Source: Pseudonocardia oceani (lineage in GTDB: Bacteria > Actinomycetota > Actinomycetes > Mycobacteriales > Pseudonocardiaceae). From it: 64,000 nt of DNA. Where the stretch lies: NCBI RefSeq assembly GCF_019263585.2, contig NZ_JADQDF010000001.1, forward strand, positions 4,598,501-4,662,500, in the 5' to 3' direction. A program made the position numbers and the translations under genes. Shown piece by piece: positions 40,314-49,595 of the stretch (positions are counted from its first letter, which is position 1; each line of letters opens with the position of its first letter). The notes beneath the pieces are model-generated. The model was not told where the DNA came from and did not search any database. It saw nothing but the letters and a program-made list of their open reading frames with translations.

Positions 40314-42187
40314 CGCGTCCCGGTGCTCAGAGCAGCTCTGCGCACCCCGACGCACCGGCGGCGGCCGCGCAGTTCCTCGGCGCCCACCCGCCCTTCGACG
40401 CCCTCGACGCCGGCGAGCTGGCCGCCCTCGCCGCCCTCGCCGAGGTCGAGGAGCACGCCGCGGGGGCGACCGTGCTCGCGGAGGGTGCGGCGCCGCCCGC
40501 GCACCTGCGGGTGGTCCGGACCGGCGCGGTCGAGATCGTCCACGACGGGCGGGTGCTCGACCTGCTCGGCCCGGGTGAGCTGCTCGGGCACGCCCCGATG
40601 CTGGCCGGGCTGCCGCTCGGTTTCACCGCCGTGGCCCGAGGCGCGACGACCTGCCTGCGGCTGCCCGGCCCCGCGGTCCGCGACCTGCTCGGGCGCCCCG
40701 CCGGGCTCCGCTACGTCACGCGCTCGCTGCTCGCCCCGCCGCGCGCCGACCTCGGCGCCCCGGACCCGGCGCAGCGCCCGGTCGGGGAGCTGCTGCGCGC
40801 GCCGCTGTGCACCGCGGAGGAGTCGACGAGCCTGCGGGAGGCGGTGCGGCGGATGACCGCGTGCGGGGCGTCGGCGGTGGTCGTGCCGATCGGTCACGGG
40901 CGCGTCGGCATCCTCACCGACCGCGACCTGCGGACCGTCGTCGCCGACGGGGTCGATGCCTCGGCCACCGCGCTGCGCGAGGCGATGACCGCGCCCGCGT
41001 GGACGGCGGCGGCCGACCGCCTCGGCGGTGAGGTCCTGCTCGACATGCTCGACCGCGGCGTGCGGCACGTCCCCGTCCTGGGCGCGGCCGGGGAGCTGCT
41101 CGGCGTGCTGGAGGACGTCGACGTCGTCGCGGCGACGACCCGCAGCAGCTTCGGGCTGCGGACGCGGATCGCGCGGGCCCGGGACGTCGACGAGGTCGTC
41201 GCCGCGGCGCGGGAGCTCACCCCGACCATCGTCGCGCTGCACGACGCCCGCGTGGCGCCCGCCGACATCGCCGGCATCACCGCGGTCGTCGCCGACGCCG
41301 TGACGCGCCGGCTCATCGAGCTCTCGACGCCCGACGCGCCGCCGCGCCCGCTGACCTGGCTGGCGCTGGGCAGCCTGGCGCGCCGCGAGGCGGTGCCGAG
41401 CTCCGACGTCGACAGCGCCCTGGTGTGGGTCGGCCCGGAGGACGACCCGGTGGCCGCCGGGCACGCCCGCGACCTCGCCGCGCGGGTGATGGCCGGTCTC
41501 GCCGCGGCCGGGTTCCGCGCCGACGCGAACGGCGCCGTCGCCACCAACCCGCTGTTCGCCCGCTCCTACGAGGCGTGGGCGGCGGCCGCGCGGAGCTGGC
41601 TGCACGACCCGACGCAGGAGAAGGCGCCGATCCTCGTCTCGCTCGTCGTCGACGCGCGGCCGGTGTGGGGGGCGCGTCAGGGGTGGGCGGGAAAGGGCTC
41701 CGTGCCCGACGTCTTCCGCGACGCTCGCCGCCACCCCGACCTGCTGCGCCTGCTCGGCCGCTACGCCCTCGCGCACCGCCCGCCGACGGGCTTCCTGCGC
41801 GACTTCGTCGTCGAGCACAGCGGGCGGCGCCGCGGGCGGCTCGACCTCAAGCGCGGCGGGCTCGTGCCGATCGTCGACCTCGCGCGCTGGGCGGGCATGG
41901 CGGCCGGGGTGACCGGGGCGTCGACGCCGGCCCGCCTGCGCGCCGCGGCCGCCGCGGGGACGCTGCCGCCGGCCGCCGCGGCCACGCTGGAGGAGGCGTT
42001 CCACCTGGTGCTGGGCCTGCGGCTGGCGCACCAGGTCGAGCAGCTGCGCGCCGGCGTCGAGCCCGACGACCTCGTGCGGCCCGCCGACCTCAGCGCGGTG
42101 ACGCGGGCGTCGCTGCGCGAGGCCTTCCGGGCTGTGGCGTCGGTGCAACGGCGGATCTCCGCGGAGCTCGACCTCGGGATGCGCTGA
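40310..42187 (+). CDS. Putative nucleotidyltransferase with cNMP-, CBS- and DUF294 domains
   Basis: A 625-residue protein. The N-terminus (about 30-140) is a cyclic-nucleotide-binding-type beta-roll (HLRVVRTGAVEIVHDGRVLDLLGPGELLGH), followed by a CBS pair (about 150-290; REAVRRMTACGASAVVVP and RGVRHVPVLGAAGELLGVL), then a DUF294 nucleotidyltransferase core (LGSLARREAVPSSDVDSALVW; the G-S...D-x-D is the metal site) and a C-terminal DUF294 helical domain (NPLFARSYEAW...). Bacterial homologs are thought to be signal-transduction nucleotidyltransferases. Its target is unknown. The start is a GTG overlapping the previous gene. Confidence 0.85.
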   Translation: MTRPGAQSSSAHPDAPAAAAQFLGAHPPFDALDAGELAALAALAEVEEHAAGATVLAEGAAPPAHLRVVRTGAVEIVHDGRVLDLLGPGELLGHAPMLAGLPLGFTAVARGATTCLRLPGPAVRDLLGRPAGLRYVTRSLLAPPRADLGAPDPAQRPVGELLRAPLCTAEESTSLREAVRRMTACGASAVVVPIGHGRVGILTDRDLRTVVADGVDASATALREAMTAPAWTAAADRLGGEVLLDMLDRGVRHVPVLGAAGELLGVLEDVDVVAATTRSSFGLRTRIARARDVDEVVAAARELTPTIVALHDARVAPADIAGITAVVADAVTRRLIELSTPDAPPRPLTWLALGSLARREAVPSSDVDSALVWVGPEDDPVAAGHARDLAARVMAGLAAAGFRADANGAVATNPLFARSYEAWAAAARSWLHDPTQEKAPILVSLVVDARPVWGARQGWAGKGSVPDVFRDARRHPDLLRLLGRYALAHRPPTGFLRDFVVEHSGRRRGRLDLKRGGLVPIVDLARWAGMAAGVTGASTPARLRAAAAAGTLPPAAAATLEEAFHLVLGLRLAHQVEQLRAGVEPDDLVRPADLSAVTRASLREAFRAVASVQRRISAELDLGMR

Positions 42188-42674
42188 CCGCCGCCGCATC
42201 CTGCGCCTGCATCTCCTGCGCCACCTGGCACGGGTCGACCGGCGCCGCCCCGCGCGCGATGCGGGCCAGCATCTCGCGCAGGCTGGCGCGCTCCTCCTCG
42301 GCCAGCGGAGCGAGCACGGTCTCCTCGGCGCGGCGCAGCTCGCGCTCCAGCGCGCAGAGGCGGGCGCCGCCCTCGGGGGTGAGCCCGACGCGGCGGGCGC
42401 GGCGGTCGGCCGGGTCGGGCCGGCGCTCGACGAGCCCGGCGGACTCCAGGTCGTCGAGCAGGTAGGTCATGACGGTCCGGTCGACGCCGAGGTGCTGCGC
42501 CAGCGCGAGCTGGCTGGCCGCCTCGCCGCGGCCCGCGGCGGCCAGCACCTGGTAGCCGCGGGGCCCGCCCGGCACGCCGGCGACGACCTCGTCGATGCCG
42601 CGGAGGTACGTGCGCATCACGGTGCCGAGCGCCCAGCCGAGGTCCGACTCGGGGCGTTCGGGTGTGGTCACCAT
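42090..42674 (-). CDS. MarR family transcriptional regulator
   Basis: A 194-residue protein. The winged helix (QLALAQHLGVDRTVMTYLLDDLESAGLVERRPDPADRRARRVGLT) is a clear MarR domain ending near residue 150. The last ~35 residues are low-complexity Pro/Ala/Arg text that is antisense to the end of the DUF294 gene, which suggests the original stop was lost and translation runs on to 42090. It diverges from the azoreductase gene and probably represses it. Confidence 0.82.
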   Translation of the reverse strand: MVTTPERPESDLGWALGTVMRTYLRGIDEVVAGVPGGPRGYQVLAAAGRGEAASQLALAQHLGVDRTVMTYLLDDLESAGLVERRPDPADRRARRVGLTPEGGARLCALERELRRAEETVLAPLAEEERASLREMLARIARGAAPVDPCQVAQEMQAQDAAAVSASRGRAPRRSAVAPTPQPGRPRAATPASPR

Positions 42675-42702
42675 CCCAGTCTAGCCGGGACGCACCGCCG
42701 CA

Positions 42703-42734
42703 GATTGTCTGTTGTAGCGATCGTCTGCTAAACA
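42703..42734 (+). promoter_or_regulatory. Promoter and direct-repeat operator for the azoreductase gene
   Basis: TTGTCT (42705-42710) and TAAACA (42729-42734) form a -35/-10 pair 18 bp apart. Overlapping it, GATTGTCTGTTG and GATCGTCTGCTA are direct repeats 16 bp apart. The arrangement in the MarR/azoreductase divergent spacer suggests a MarR-type operator. Confidence 0.5.
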
Positions 42735-42770
42735 GAACATCACACGTACCGCGCATCACAGGAGAGTCCC

Positions 42771-43415
42771 ATGAGCATGTTCCGCCTCGACAGCAGCATC
42801 CGCACCGAGGGCTCCGTGAGCCGCGGGGTCGCCGACACCCTCGAGGGCGCCTACCTCGAGCAGCACCCGAACGCGACGGTCGAGCGCCGCGACCTCGTGG
42901 CCGACCCGCTGCCCGACGTCTGGCCGGTCGCCGCGTTCGCCGGGTTCACCCCCGAGGACCAGCGCTCCGACGAGCAGCGCGCCGCGCTCGACCTCACCCG
43001 CCGTCTGGCCGACGAGGTGCTCGGCGCCGACGTCGTGGTCATCGCCACGCCGCTCTACAACTTCGGCGTGCCGGCCCACCTCAAGGCGTGGATCGACCTG
43101 CTGATCACCGACCCCCGCTTCGGCCCGGGCACGTCCCCGCTGGCCGGGCGGCCGGTCACGCTGGTGATCGCCCGCGGCGGCGGCTACGGCGCCGGCACCC
43201 CGCGCGAGGGCTGGGACCACGCCACCCCGTACCTCGTCCGCATCCTCGCCGACGTGTGGGGTGCCGACCTCACCCTCGTCGAGGCCGAGCTGACCCTCGC
43301 CCCGGTCACCCCCGCGATGGCCGAGCTCGTGCCGCTGGCCGAGGCCTCGCAGGCGCAGGCCCACGAGCGCGCGTCCGAGGTCGGCAAGGCGCTGGCGGCG
43401 CGTACCGCCGCCTGA
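42771..43415 (+). CDS. FMN-dependent NADH-azoreductase (AzoR-like)
   Basis: A 214-residue flavodoxin-like reductase. FRLDSSIRTEGSVSRGV is the N-terminal FMN phosphate loop, ADVVVIATPLYNFGVPAHLKAWIDL is the central AzoR signature (MYNFxxPxxLKxWxD), and ARGGGYG is the second flavin loop. It would reduce azo bonds or quinones with NADH/FMN, commonly in a detoxification role. It is divergent from MarR, a typical quinone-sensing pair. Confidence 0.88.
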   Translation: MSMFRLDSSIRTEGSVSRGVADTLEGAYLEQHPNATVERRDLVADPLPDVWPVAAFAGFTPEDQRSDEQRAALDLTRRLADEVLGADVVVIATPLYNFGVPAHLKAWIDLLITDPRFGPGTSPLAGRPVTLVIARGGGYGAGTPREGWDHATPYLVRILADVWGADLTLVEAELTLAPVTPAMAELVPLAEASQAQAHERASEVGKALAARTAA

Positions 43416-43419
43416 GGTC

Positions 43420-44253
43420 CTACTCCGGGTCGGTGAACACCGGCTCGCGCTCCTCGAACCGGGCCGTCACGGCCTCGGCCTGGTTCGGGCTGCCGATCAG
43501 GGCGCCGATCTCGTCCTGCTCGGCGGCGAAGCCGGTCTCCAGGTCGACGCGGCCCGCGGCGTCGAGCAGGCGCTTGGCCGCCCGCACGGCGTGCGGGCTG
43601 AGGGCGGCGATCGCCCGGGCCATGGCCAGGGCGGCGGCCAGCGGGTCGTCCTCGACGCGGGTGGCGAGCCCGAGCGCGACGGCCTCGGTGCCGCTCACCC
43701 GGCGCCCCGTCAGCGTCAGCTCCTTGGCGACGTCGCGGCCGACGAGCTCGGGCAGCACCTGCGTGCCGGTCATGTCCGGGACCAACCCCCACCGGATCTC
43801 GAGCACCGACAGCACGGCGTCGGGGTGGACCAGGCGGATGTCGGCGCCGAGCGCGATCTGCAGGCCGCCGCCCAGCGCGTTGCCCCGCACCGCGGCGATC
43901 ACCGGCACCGGGATGCGCGCCCACGCGTGCGCCGCCCGCTGCCCGGTGGCCCGCGCCGGACCCTCGGCCGGGGGGAGGTCGACCGACGCCGACAGCCGCT
44001 CCCCGGAGCGCATCGCGCGGAACGCGCCGAAGTCCAGGCCGGCGCAGAAGTCCGGGCCCTCGCCCGACAGTACGACCGCCCGCACGCCGGGCGCGGTGCG
44101 CAGGGCCTCGCCGGTACGCACGATCGCGGAGAACATCGCGGGGTCCAGCGCGTTGCGCTTCTCCGGGCGGGCGAGCCGCACGTCGGCGACGCCGCCGGTG
44201 AGGGTGGTCGTGACCCGGGTGGGGTCGACGTCGGGGAAGGCCGTGCCGCTCAT
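43420..44253 (-). CDS. Enoyl-CoA hydratase/isomerase
   Basis: A 277-residue crotonase. The oxyanion-hole segments are GPDFCAGLDFG and AVRGNALGGGLQIALGADIRLV; the usual second glutamate position is within EIRWGLVPDMTG, which has Glu then Asp. RPEKRNALD marks the N-terminus. It hydrates or isomerises enoyl-CoA esters; the pathway is not identified. It converges on the azoreductase with 4 bp between. Confidence 0.88.
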   Translation of the reverse strand: MSGTAFPDVDPTRVTTTLTGGVADVRLARPEKRNALDPAMFSAIVRTGEALRTAPGVRAVVLSGEGPDFCAGLDFGAFRAMRSGERLSASVDLPPAEGPARATGQRAAHAWARIPVPVIAAVRGNALGGGLQIALGADIRLVHPDAVLSVLEIRWGLVPDMTGTQVLPELVGRDVAKELTLTGRRVSGTEAVALGLATRVEDDPLAAALAMARAIAALSPHAVRAAKRLLDAAGRVDLETGFAAEQDEIGALIGSPNQAEAVTARFEEREPVFTDPE

Positions 44254-44345
44254 CGCGCTCCGTCCGTCGGGGTGGTGGCGCCCGCTGCAGGCTAACCCCG
44301 CGATACCCCGGCGACGCCCGGCCCGGGCTGAGCGATGATCGGGGC

Positions 44346-45023
44346 ATGCATCCGCTCGACGACCCGGTGCGCTCCGCGCTCACCGGCACGCACGCCCCGT
44401 TCGCCCAGCGCCACGGCTGCGCCCTGCGCTACCCGCCGGAGATGTCGGTGTGGGGCGTGTTCCCCGACGACGCCGACGGCTGGCGCGACGCCGAGGAGTT
44501 CGGCGTCCTCTCCACCGCGGGCGACCCGCTCACGCCCCCGGCGGGCTGGGAGCGCACGATGCTGATCCCCGGCGTCCAGTACGACGGGTCCGCGATGGTC
44601 GTGACGCCCGACCCGGAGGCGGTCGTGCTCGGCCCGGACGACGTGCCCGAGATGCTCGACCTCGTCGAGCGCACCCGGCCCGGGCCGTTCGCCAAGCGCA
44701 CCGTCGAGATGGGCGCCTATCTCGGCGTCCGGCACGAGGGCGTGCTGGTCGCGATGGCGGGGGAGCGGATGCGGCCGGCGGGCTGGTCGGAGATCAGTGG
44801 GGTCTGCACGGCGCCCGAGGCGCGCGGGCGGGGTCTGGGCTCGCGGCTGGTGCGGGCGGTCGGGGCGGTGATCCGCGGGCGCGGCGACGTCCCGTTCCTG
44901 CACGCCTCCGCGTCCAACACCACGGCCCTGCGCCTCTACGAGCACCTCGGCTTCACGCTGCGGCGCACCATCGAGTTCGCCGCCTACGAGCACGTCGCCG
45001 GGAGGGCTGTTTCACACCGCTGA
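44346..45023 (+). CDS. GNAT family N-acetyltransferase
   Basis: A 225-residue protein with a ~100-residue N-terminal extension of unknown function and a C-terminal GNAT domain: ISGVCTAPEARGRGLGSRLV is motif A with the CoA loop, and ASASNTTALRLYEHLGF is motif B. The tail ends AAYEHVAGRAVSHR. The substrate is unknown. Confidence 0.8.
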   Translation: MHPLDDPVRSALTGTHAPFAQRHGCALRYPPEMSVWGVFPDDADGWRDAEEFGVLSTAGDPLTPPAGWERTMLIPGVQYDGSAMVVTPDPEAVVLGPDDVPEMLDLVERTRPGPFAKRTVEMGAYLGVRHEGVLVAMAGERMRPAGWSEISGVCTAPEARGRGLGSRLVRAVGAVIRGRGDVPFLHASASNTTALRLYEHLGFTLRRTIEFAAYEHVAGRAVSHR

Positions 45024-45053
45024 CGCCGCCCGCGCGACGTAGGGTCGATAGCG

Positions 45054-46271
45054 ATGACAACGACTCTCGCCGCCCCCGTCGGCCACGAACGCGGAACGCC
45101 CGGCTACCGCCGCCTCGGGGCGGCGCTGTGGTGCGGTGGACTGGCGACGTTCGTGCTGGTCTACAGCGTGCAGGGCCTCCTGCCGACGCTGGCCGCGGAG
45201 TTCGGCGTGTCGTCGTCGACGTCGAGCCTGGTCCTCTCGGCCACCACCGGCACGCTGGCCCTGGCGATCGTGCCGCTGGCCGCCGTCGCCGAGTCGTGGG
45301 GCCGGGCGCGGGTGATGACGTGGGCGCTCGCCGCGGCGGCGGTGCTGGCGCTCCTCGCGCCGCTGTCGCCGACCTTCGCGGTCCTCGTCGGGATCCGGGC
45401 GCTGCAGGGCGTCGCGCTCGCCGCCCTCCCGGCCCTGCTCATGGCCCACGTGACGCGCGAGGTGGCGCCGCGCTGGCTCGGCGGCGCGGTCGGCCTGCTC
45501 ATCGCGGGCAACACCATCGGCGGGCTGTCCGGGCGGCTGATCGCCGGGACCGTCGCGGAGTTCGGCGGGTGGCGCGCCGGGCTCGCGGCCGTCGGGCTCG
45601 TGTCGCTGGCGTGCACCGTCGCGTTCCGGCTGCTGCTGCCGCCGACCGTCGGCGGTCAGGCGCCGCGGGTCCGGCTGCGCGATCTGGGCGGCTCGGTGCG
45701 GCTGCACCTGCGCGACCCCGGCCTGCGCTGCCTGTTCGGCATCTCGTTCGCGCTGATGAGCACGTTCGTCACCGTCTACAACTTCCTGTCCTTCCGGCTG
45801 CTCGCCGCGCCGTTCGCGCTGCCGGGGGCGCTGGTCGGGCTGGTGTTCCTCGGCTACCTCGTCGGCACCGGCGCGTCGACGACGGCCGGGCGCCTGGGCG
45901 ACCGCTTCGGCCGCCGCAAGGTGCTCTGGGGCACGGTGCTCGTCGCGCTGATCGGGGCGTGGGTGACGCTGCCCGACGTCCTGCCGCTGGTGCTGGCGGG
46001 CGTGCTGCTGGTGACGATCGGCTTCTTCGGCGCGCACTCCGTGGCCAGCAGCTGGGTGGGCCGCCGCTCGGTCCTGCTGCCCGGCGGCGACCCCGGCCAG
46101 GCCTCGTCGCTCTACCTGTTCGCCTACTACGCCGGGTCGAGCGTCGGCGGCCTGCTCGGCGGGGTCGCGTTCGACCTCGCCGGCTGGCCCGGGCTCGTCG
46201 GCTACATCAGCGCGCTGCTGGGCGCGGCGCTGGTGCTGGCGGTGCACCTGCGCCACGTCCCGGCACCCTGA
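45054..46271 (+). CDS. MFS transporter (YnfM/CynX-like)
   Basis: A 405-residue 12-helix exporter. VQGLLPTLAAEFGVSSSTSSLVLSATTG and GRLGDRFGRRKVLWG are typical of the cyanate/YnfM branch; the GRLGDRFGRRK loop is the MFS signature between helices 2 and 3-like repeats of the second half. TAGGGT at 45041-45046 lies eight bases before the ATG, so a leaderless mRNA is likely. It converges on icmF with 6 bp between. Confidence 0.88.
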   Translation: MTTTLAAPVGHERGTPGYRRLGAALWCGGLATFVLVYSVQGLLPTLAAEFGVSSSTSSLVLSATTGTLALAIVPLAAVAESWGRARVMTWALAAAAVLALLAPLSPTFAVLVGIRALQGVALAALPALLMAHVTREVAPRWLGGAVGLLIAGNTIGGLSGRLIAGTVAEFGGWRAGLAAVGLVSLACTVAFRLLLPPTVGGQAPRVRLRDLGGSVRLHLRDPGLRCLFGISFALMSTFVTVYNFLSFRLLAAPFALPGALVGLVFLGYLVGTGASTTAGRLGDRFGRRKVLWGTVLVALIGAWVTLPDVLPLVLAGVLLVTIGFFGAHSVASSWVGRRSVLLPGGDPGQASSLYLFAYYAGSSVGGLLGGVAFDLAGWPGLVGYISALLGAALVLAVHLRHVPAP

Positions 46272-46277
46272 CGGCTC

Positions 46278-49200
46278 CTACATGTTGCGCCGGTACTGCC
46301 CGCCCACCTCGAAGAACGCCTCGGTGAGCTGACCCAGCGAGCAGACCCGGGCGGCGCGCATGAGCTCGTCGAACACGTTGCCGTCGCCGGTGGCCACGTC
46401 CTGGAGGCGGCGGATCGCCTCCTGGGCCTCGGTGCTGTGGCGCCCCTGGAAGTCGGCGAGCCGCTCGAGCTGGCTCTCCTTCTCCGCCTCCGTGGCCCGC
46501 ATGAGCTCGATCTCGACAGGGCCGGCGTCCGGGTCGTCGGGCTTGAGGAACGTGTTGACGCCGATCAGCGGCAGCGTGCCGTCGTGCTTGCGGTGCTCGT
46601 AGAGCATCGACTCGTCCTGGATGCGGCCGCGCTGGTAGCCCGTCTCCATCGCGCCGAGCACGCCGCCGCGCTCGGAGATGCGGTCGAACTCGGCGAGCAC
46701 GGCCTCCTCGACGAGGTCGGTGAGCTCGTCGACGATGGCGGAACCCTGGAGCGGGTTCTCGTTCATCGACAGGCCCCACTCGCGGTTGATGATCAGCTGG
46801 ATGGCCATCGCGCGGCGCACCGACTCCTCGGTCGGCGTCGTCACGGCCTCGTCGTAGGCGTTGGTGTGCAGCGAGTTGGCGTTGTCGTAGAGCGCGCACA
46901 GCGCCTGCAGCGTGGTGCGGATGTCGTTGAAGTTCATCTCCTGCGCGTGCAGCGAGCGCCCGGAGGTCTGCACGTGGTACTTGAGCTTCTGGCTGCGCTC
47001 GTTGGCCCCGTACTTCTCCCGCATCGCCACGGCCCAGATCCGCCGCGCGACCCGGCCGATCACCGTGTACTCCGCGTCCATCCCGTTGGAGAAGAAGAAC
47101 GAGAGGTTGGGGGCGAAGTCGTCGATCGACATACCTCGGGCGAGGTAGCTCTCGACGAAGGTGAAGCCGTTGGAGAGCGTGAACGCGAGCTGGCTGATGG
47201 GGTTCGCCCCGGCCTCGGCGATGTGGTAGCCCGAGATCGAGACCGAGTAGAAGTTGCGGACCTTGTGCTCGATGAACCAGGCCTGGATGTCGGCCATCAT
47301 CCGCAGCGAGAACTCCGTGGAGAAGATGCAGGTGTTCTGGCCCTGGTCCTCCTTGAGGATGTCGGCCTGCACCGTGCCGCGGACGTTCGCGAGCGTGAAA
47401 GCGGTGAGCTCCTCGCGCTCGGCCTCGTCGGGCTCGCGGCCCTCCTCGTCGCGGAAGCGCGCCAGCGTCTGGTCGATCGCGGTGTTGAGGTAGAAGGCGA
47501 GGATCGACGGCGCCGGGCCGTTGATCGTCATCGACACCGACGTGGTGGGCGAGGTGAGGTCGAAGCCGCCGTAGAGGACCTTCATGTCCTCGAGCGTGGC
47601 GATCGAGACGCCCGACGTGCCGACCTTGCCGTAGACGTCGGGACGGGTGTCGGGGTCGCGGCCGTAGAGCGTGACCGAGTCGAACGCCGTGGACAGGCGC
47701 TTGGCGTCGGAGTCGGCGGAGAGGATCTTGAAGCGTCGGTTGGTGCGGAACGGGTCGCCCTCGCCGGCGAACATGCGCGCCGGGTCCTCGCCCTCGCGCT
47801 TGAACGGGAAGACGCCCGCGGTGAACGGGAAGCGGCCGGGCAGGTTCTCGCGGCGCAGGAAGCGCAGCAGGTCGGCGTCCTCGGTGAGGGTCGGCAGCGC
47901 GACGCGGCGGACCTTCGTTCCCGACAGCGTCTCGCGCGTGAGCTGCGTGCGGAGCTCCTTGTCGCGGATCTTCACGACCATCTCGTCGCCCGAGTAGTCC
48001 TCGACGACCTGCGGCCAGGTGTCGAGCAGCTCCGCGGCGTCGGCGGGCAGCGCCTTCTCGGCCTTGGCCAGCTCCTCGTCTATCTCGACCCGGGCGGCCT
48101 CGCCGACCAGCTCCCGCGCCGTGCGCAGGTGCTGGCGGACGCGGGCGGCCTCGACGGCCTTCTCGGTGTCGGCGTGGTAGCCGCGCACCGTCTCGGCGAT
48201 CTCGGAGAGGTAGCGGGTGCGCTGCGGCGGGATCACCGCGGCGTGCTCGGCGGAGGTCTTGCGGTCGGTGCGCGGCAGCCGGCCCTGGACCTCCTCGCCC
48301 AGGAGCAGGTCGCGCAGGTGCTGGTAGAGCGCGGTGACGCCGTCGTCGTTGAACGTGGCCGCGGACGTGCCGTAGACCGGCATGTCCTCCCACGTCTTGC
48401 CGAACTCCTCGCGGTTGCGCACGAGCTGGCGGCCCACGTCGCGGCGGGCGTCCTCGGCGCCGCGGCGCTCGAACTTGTTGATCGCGACGACGTCGGCGAA
48501 GTCGAGCATGTCGATCTTCTCCAGCTGCGACGCGGCGCCGAACTCCGGCGTCATCACGTACAGGGAGCGGTCGACGAGCCCGGCGATCCCGGCGTCTCCC
48601 TGGCCGATGCCGGGGGTCTCGACGATGACCAGGTCGAACTCGGCCGCGCGGAGCACGGCGATGGCGTCGGTGAGGTTCTCGGGCAGGCTCGCGTCGGCAC
48701 CGCGGGTGGCCATCGAGCGGAAGAAGACCTGCTCGCCGAGGCTGTTCATCCGGATGCGGTCGCCGAGCAGCGCGCCGCCGCCCTTGCGCCGCGTCGGGTC
48801 GACGGCGAGCACGGCGATGCGGAGCTTGTCCTCCTGGTCGAGGCGGAAGCGGCGCACGATCTCGTCGGTCAGGCTCGACTTGCCCGAGCCGCCGGTGCCG
48901 GTGATGCCCAGGACCGGGACGGGGCGGCGCGGCTCCAGGTCGAGGTCGGCGGGGAGCTTCCCGGCCTCGGCGAGGGTGAGGACGCGGGCGAGCGCGGTGT
49001 GGTCGCCGGTGCGGAGGCCGTCGAACGAGGCGGGGGGCGAGGCCGTGAGGTCGACGTCGCACTCGCGGATCATCATGTTGATCATTCCGGGCAGGCCGAG
49101 CTTCTGGCCGTCCTCGGGTGAGAAGATGCGGGCGACGCCGCGGCTGTGCAGCAGCTCGATCTCCGCGGGGACGATGACGCCGCCGCCCCCGCCGTAGACC

Positions 49201-49481
49201 TTCACGTGCCCGGCGCCGCGCTCGCGCAGCAGCTCGACGAGGTAGGTGAAGTACTCGACGTGCCCGCCCTGGTACGAGCTGATGGCGACGCCCTGGGCGT
49301 CCTCCTGGATGGCCGCGGCGACCACCTCGTCGACCGAGCGGTTGTGCCCGAGGTGCACGACCTCGGCCCCCTGGCGCTGCAGGATCCGGCGCATGATGTT
49401 GATCGCGGCGTCGTGGCCGTCGAACAGGCTGGCGGCGGTCACGAAGCGGACCGGGTTCACGGGCACGTGCAGGTCGGCCAT
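46278..49481 (-). CDS. icmF: Fused isobutyryl-CoA mutase IcmF
   Basis: A 1067-residue fusion. Residues 1-140 are a B12-binding domain with the FDGHDAAI base-off motif (His 23 the cobalt ligand); 190-330 a MeaB-like P-loop GTPase with GITGTGGSGKSSL; and the rest a methylmalonyl-CoA-mutase-type large domain (TVQADILKEDQGQNTCIFST; FYSVSISGYHIAEAGANP; NVNS-like nucleotide loop). It interconverts isobutyryl-CoA and n-butyryl-CoA using adenosylcobalamin, with the G-domain loading the cofactor. The ATG at 49479-49481 is the start; a palindrome is centred 74 bp upstream. Confidence 0.93.
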   Translation of the reverse strand: MADLHVPVNPVRFVTAASLFDGHDAAINIMRRILQRQGAEVVHLGHNRSVDEVVAAAIQEDAQGVAISSYQGGHVEYFTYLVELLRERGAGHVKVYGGGGGVIVPAEIELLHSRGVARIFSPEDGQKLGLPGMINMMIRECDVDLTASPPASFDGLRTGDHTALARVLTLAEAGKLPADLDLEPRRPVPVLGITGTGGSGKSSLTDEIVRRFRLDQEDKLRIAVLAVDPTRRKGGGALLGDRIRMNSLGEQVFFRSMATRGADASLPENLTDAIAVLRAAEFDLVIVETPGIGQGDAGIAGLVDRSLYVMTPEFGAASQLEKIDMLDFADVVAINKFERRGAEDARRDVGRQLVRNREEFGKTWEDMPVYGTSAATFNDDGVTALYQHLRDLLLGEEVQGRLPRTDRKTSAEHAAVIPPQRTRYLSEIAETVRGYHADTEKAVEAARVRQHLRTARELVGEAARVEIDEELAKAEKALPADAAELLDTWPQVVEDYSGDEMVVKIRDKELRTQLTRETLSGTKVRRVALPTLTEDADLLRFLRRENLPGRFPFTAGVFPFKREGEDPARMFAGEGDPFRTNRRFKILSADSDAKRLSTAFDSVTLYGRDPDTRPDVYGKVGTSGVSIATLEDMKVLYGGFDLTSPTTSVSMTINGPAPSILAFYLNTAIDQTLARFRDEEGREPDEAEREELTAFTLANVRGTVQADILKEDQGQNTCIFSTEFSLRMMADIQAWFIEHKVRNFYSVSISGYHIAEAGANPISQLAFTLSNGFTFVESYLARGMSIDDFAPNLSFFFSNGMDAEYTVIGRVARRIWAVAMREKYGANERSQKLKYHVQTSGRSLHAQEMNFNDIRTTLQALCALYDNANSLHTNAYDEAVTTPTEESVRRAMAIQLIINREWGLSMNENPLQGSAIVDELTDLVEEAVLAEFDRISERGGVLGAMETGYQRGRIQDESMLYEHRKHDGTLPLIGVNTFLKPDDPDAGPVEIELMRATEAEKESQLERLADFQGRHSTEAQEAIRRLQDVATGDGNVFDELMRAARVCSLGQLTEAFFEVGGQYRRNM

Positions 49482-49548
49482 CAGGGTTCCTCTCGGCGGG
49501 GCGCGTCGTGGCATTCGTACCGACGGCGCCGACGGATTTAGTCTGACA

Positions 49549-49561
49549 TCCGACTATCGGA
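49549..49561. promoter_or_regulatory. 5-3-5 palindrome upstream of icmF
   Basis: TCCGA and TCGGA flank CTA about 70 bp ahead of the icmF start, in the 113-bp space that separates icmF from the small membrane-protein gene. It may be a repressor site; the evidence is only the dyad and its location. Confidence 0.35.
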
Positions 49562-49595
49562 CGTACAAGCGCCGCGGGAGTGACCCCGCCTGCAC

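Noticed and set aside
46437..49121. 894-codon open frame on the + strand
   Set aside because: It is the antisense shadow of icmF; the composition is Val/Leu/Arg/Gly-rich without any domain, and the minus-strand frame has all IcmF motifs.
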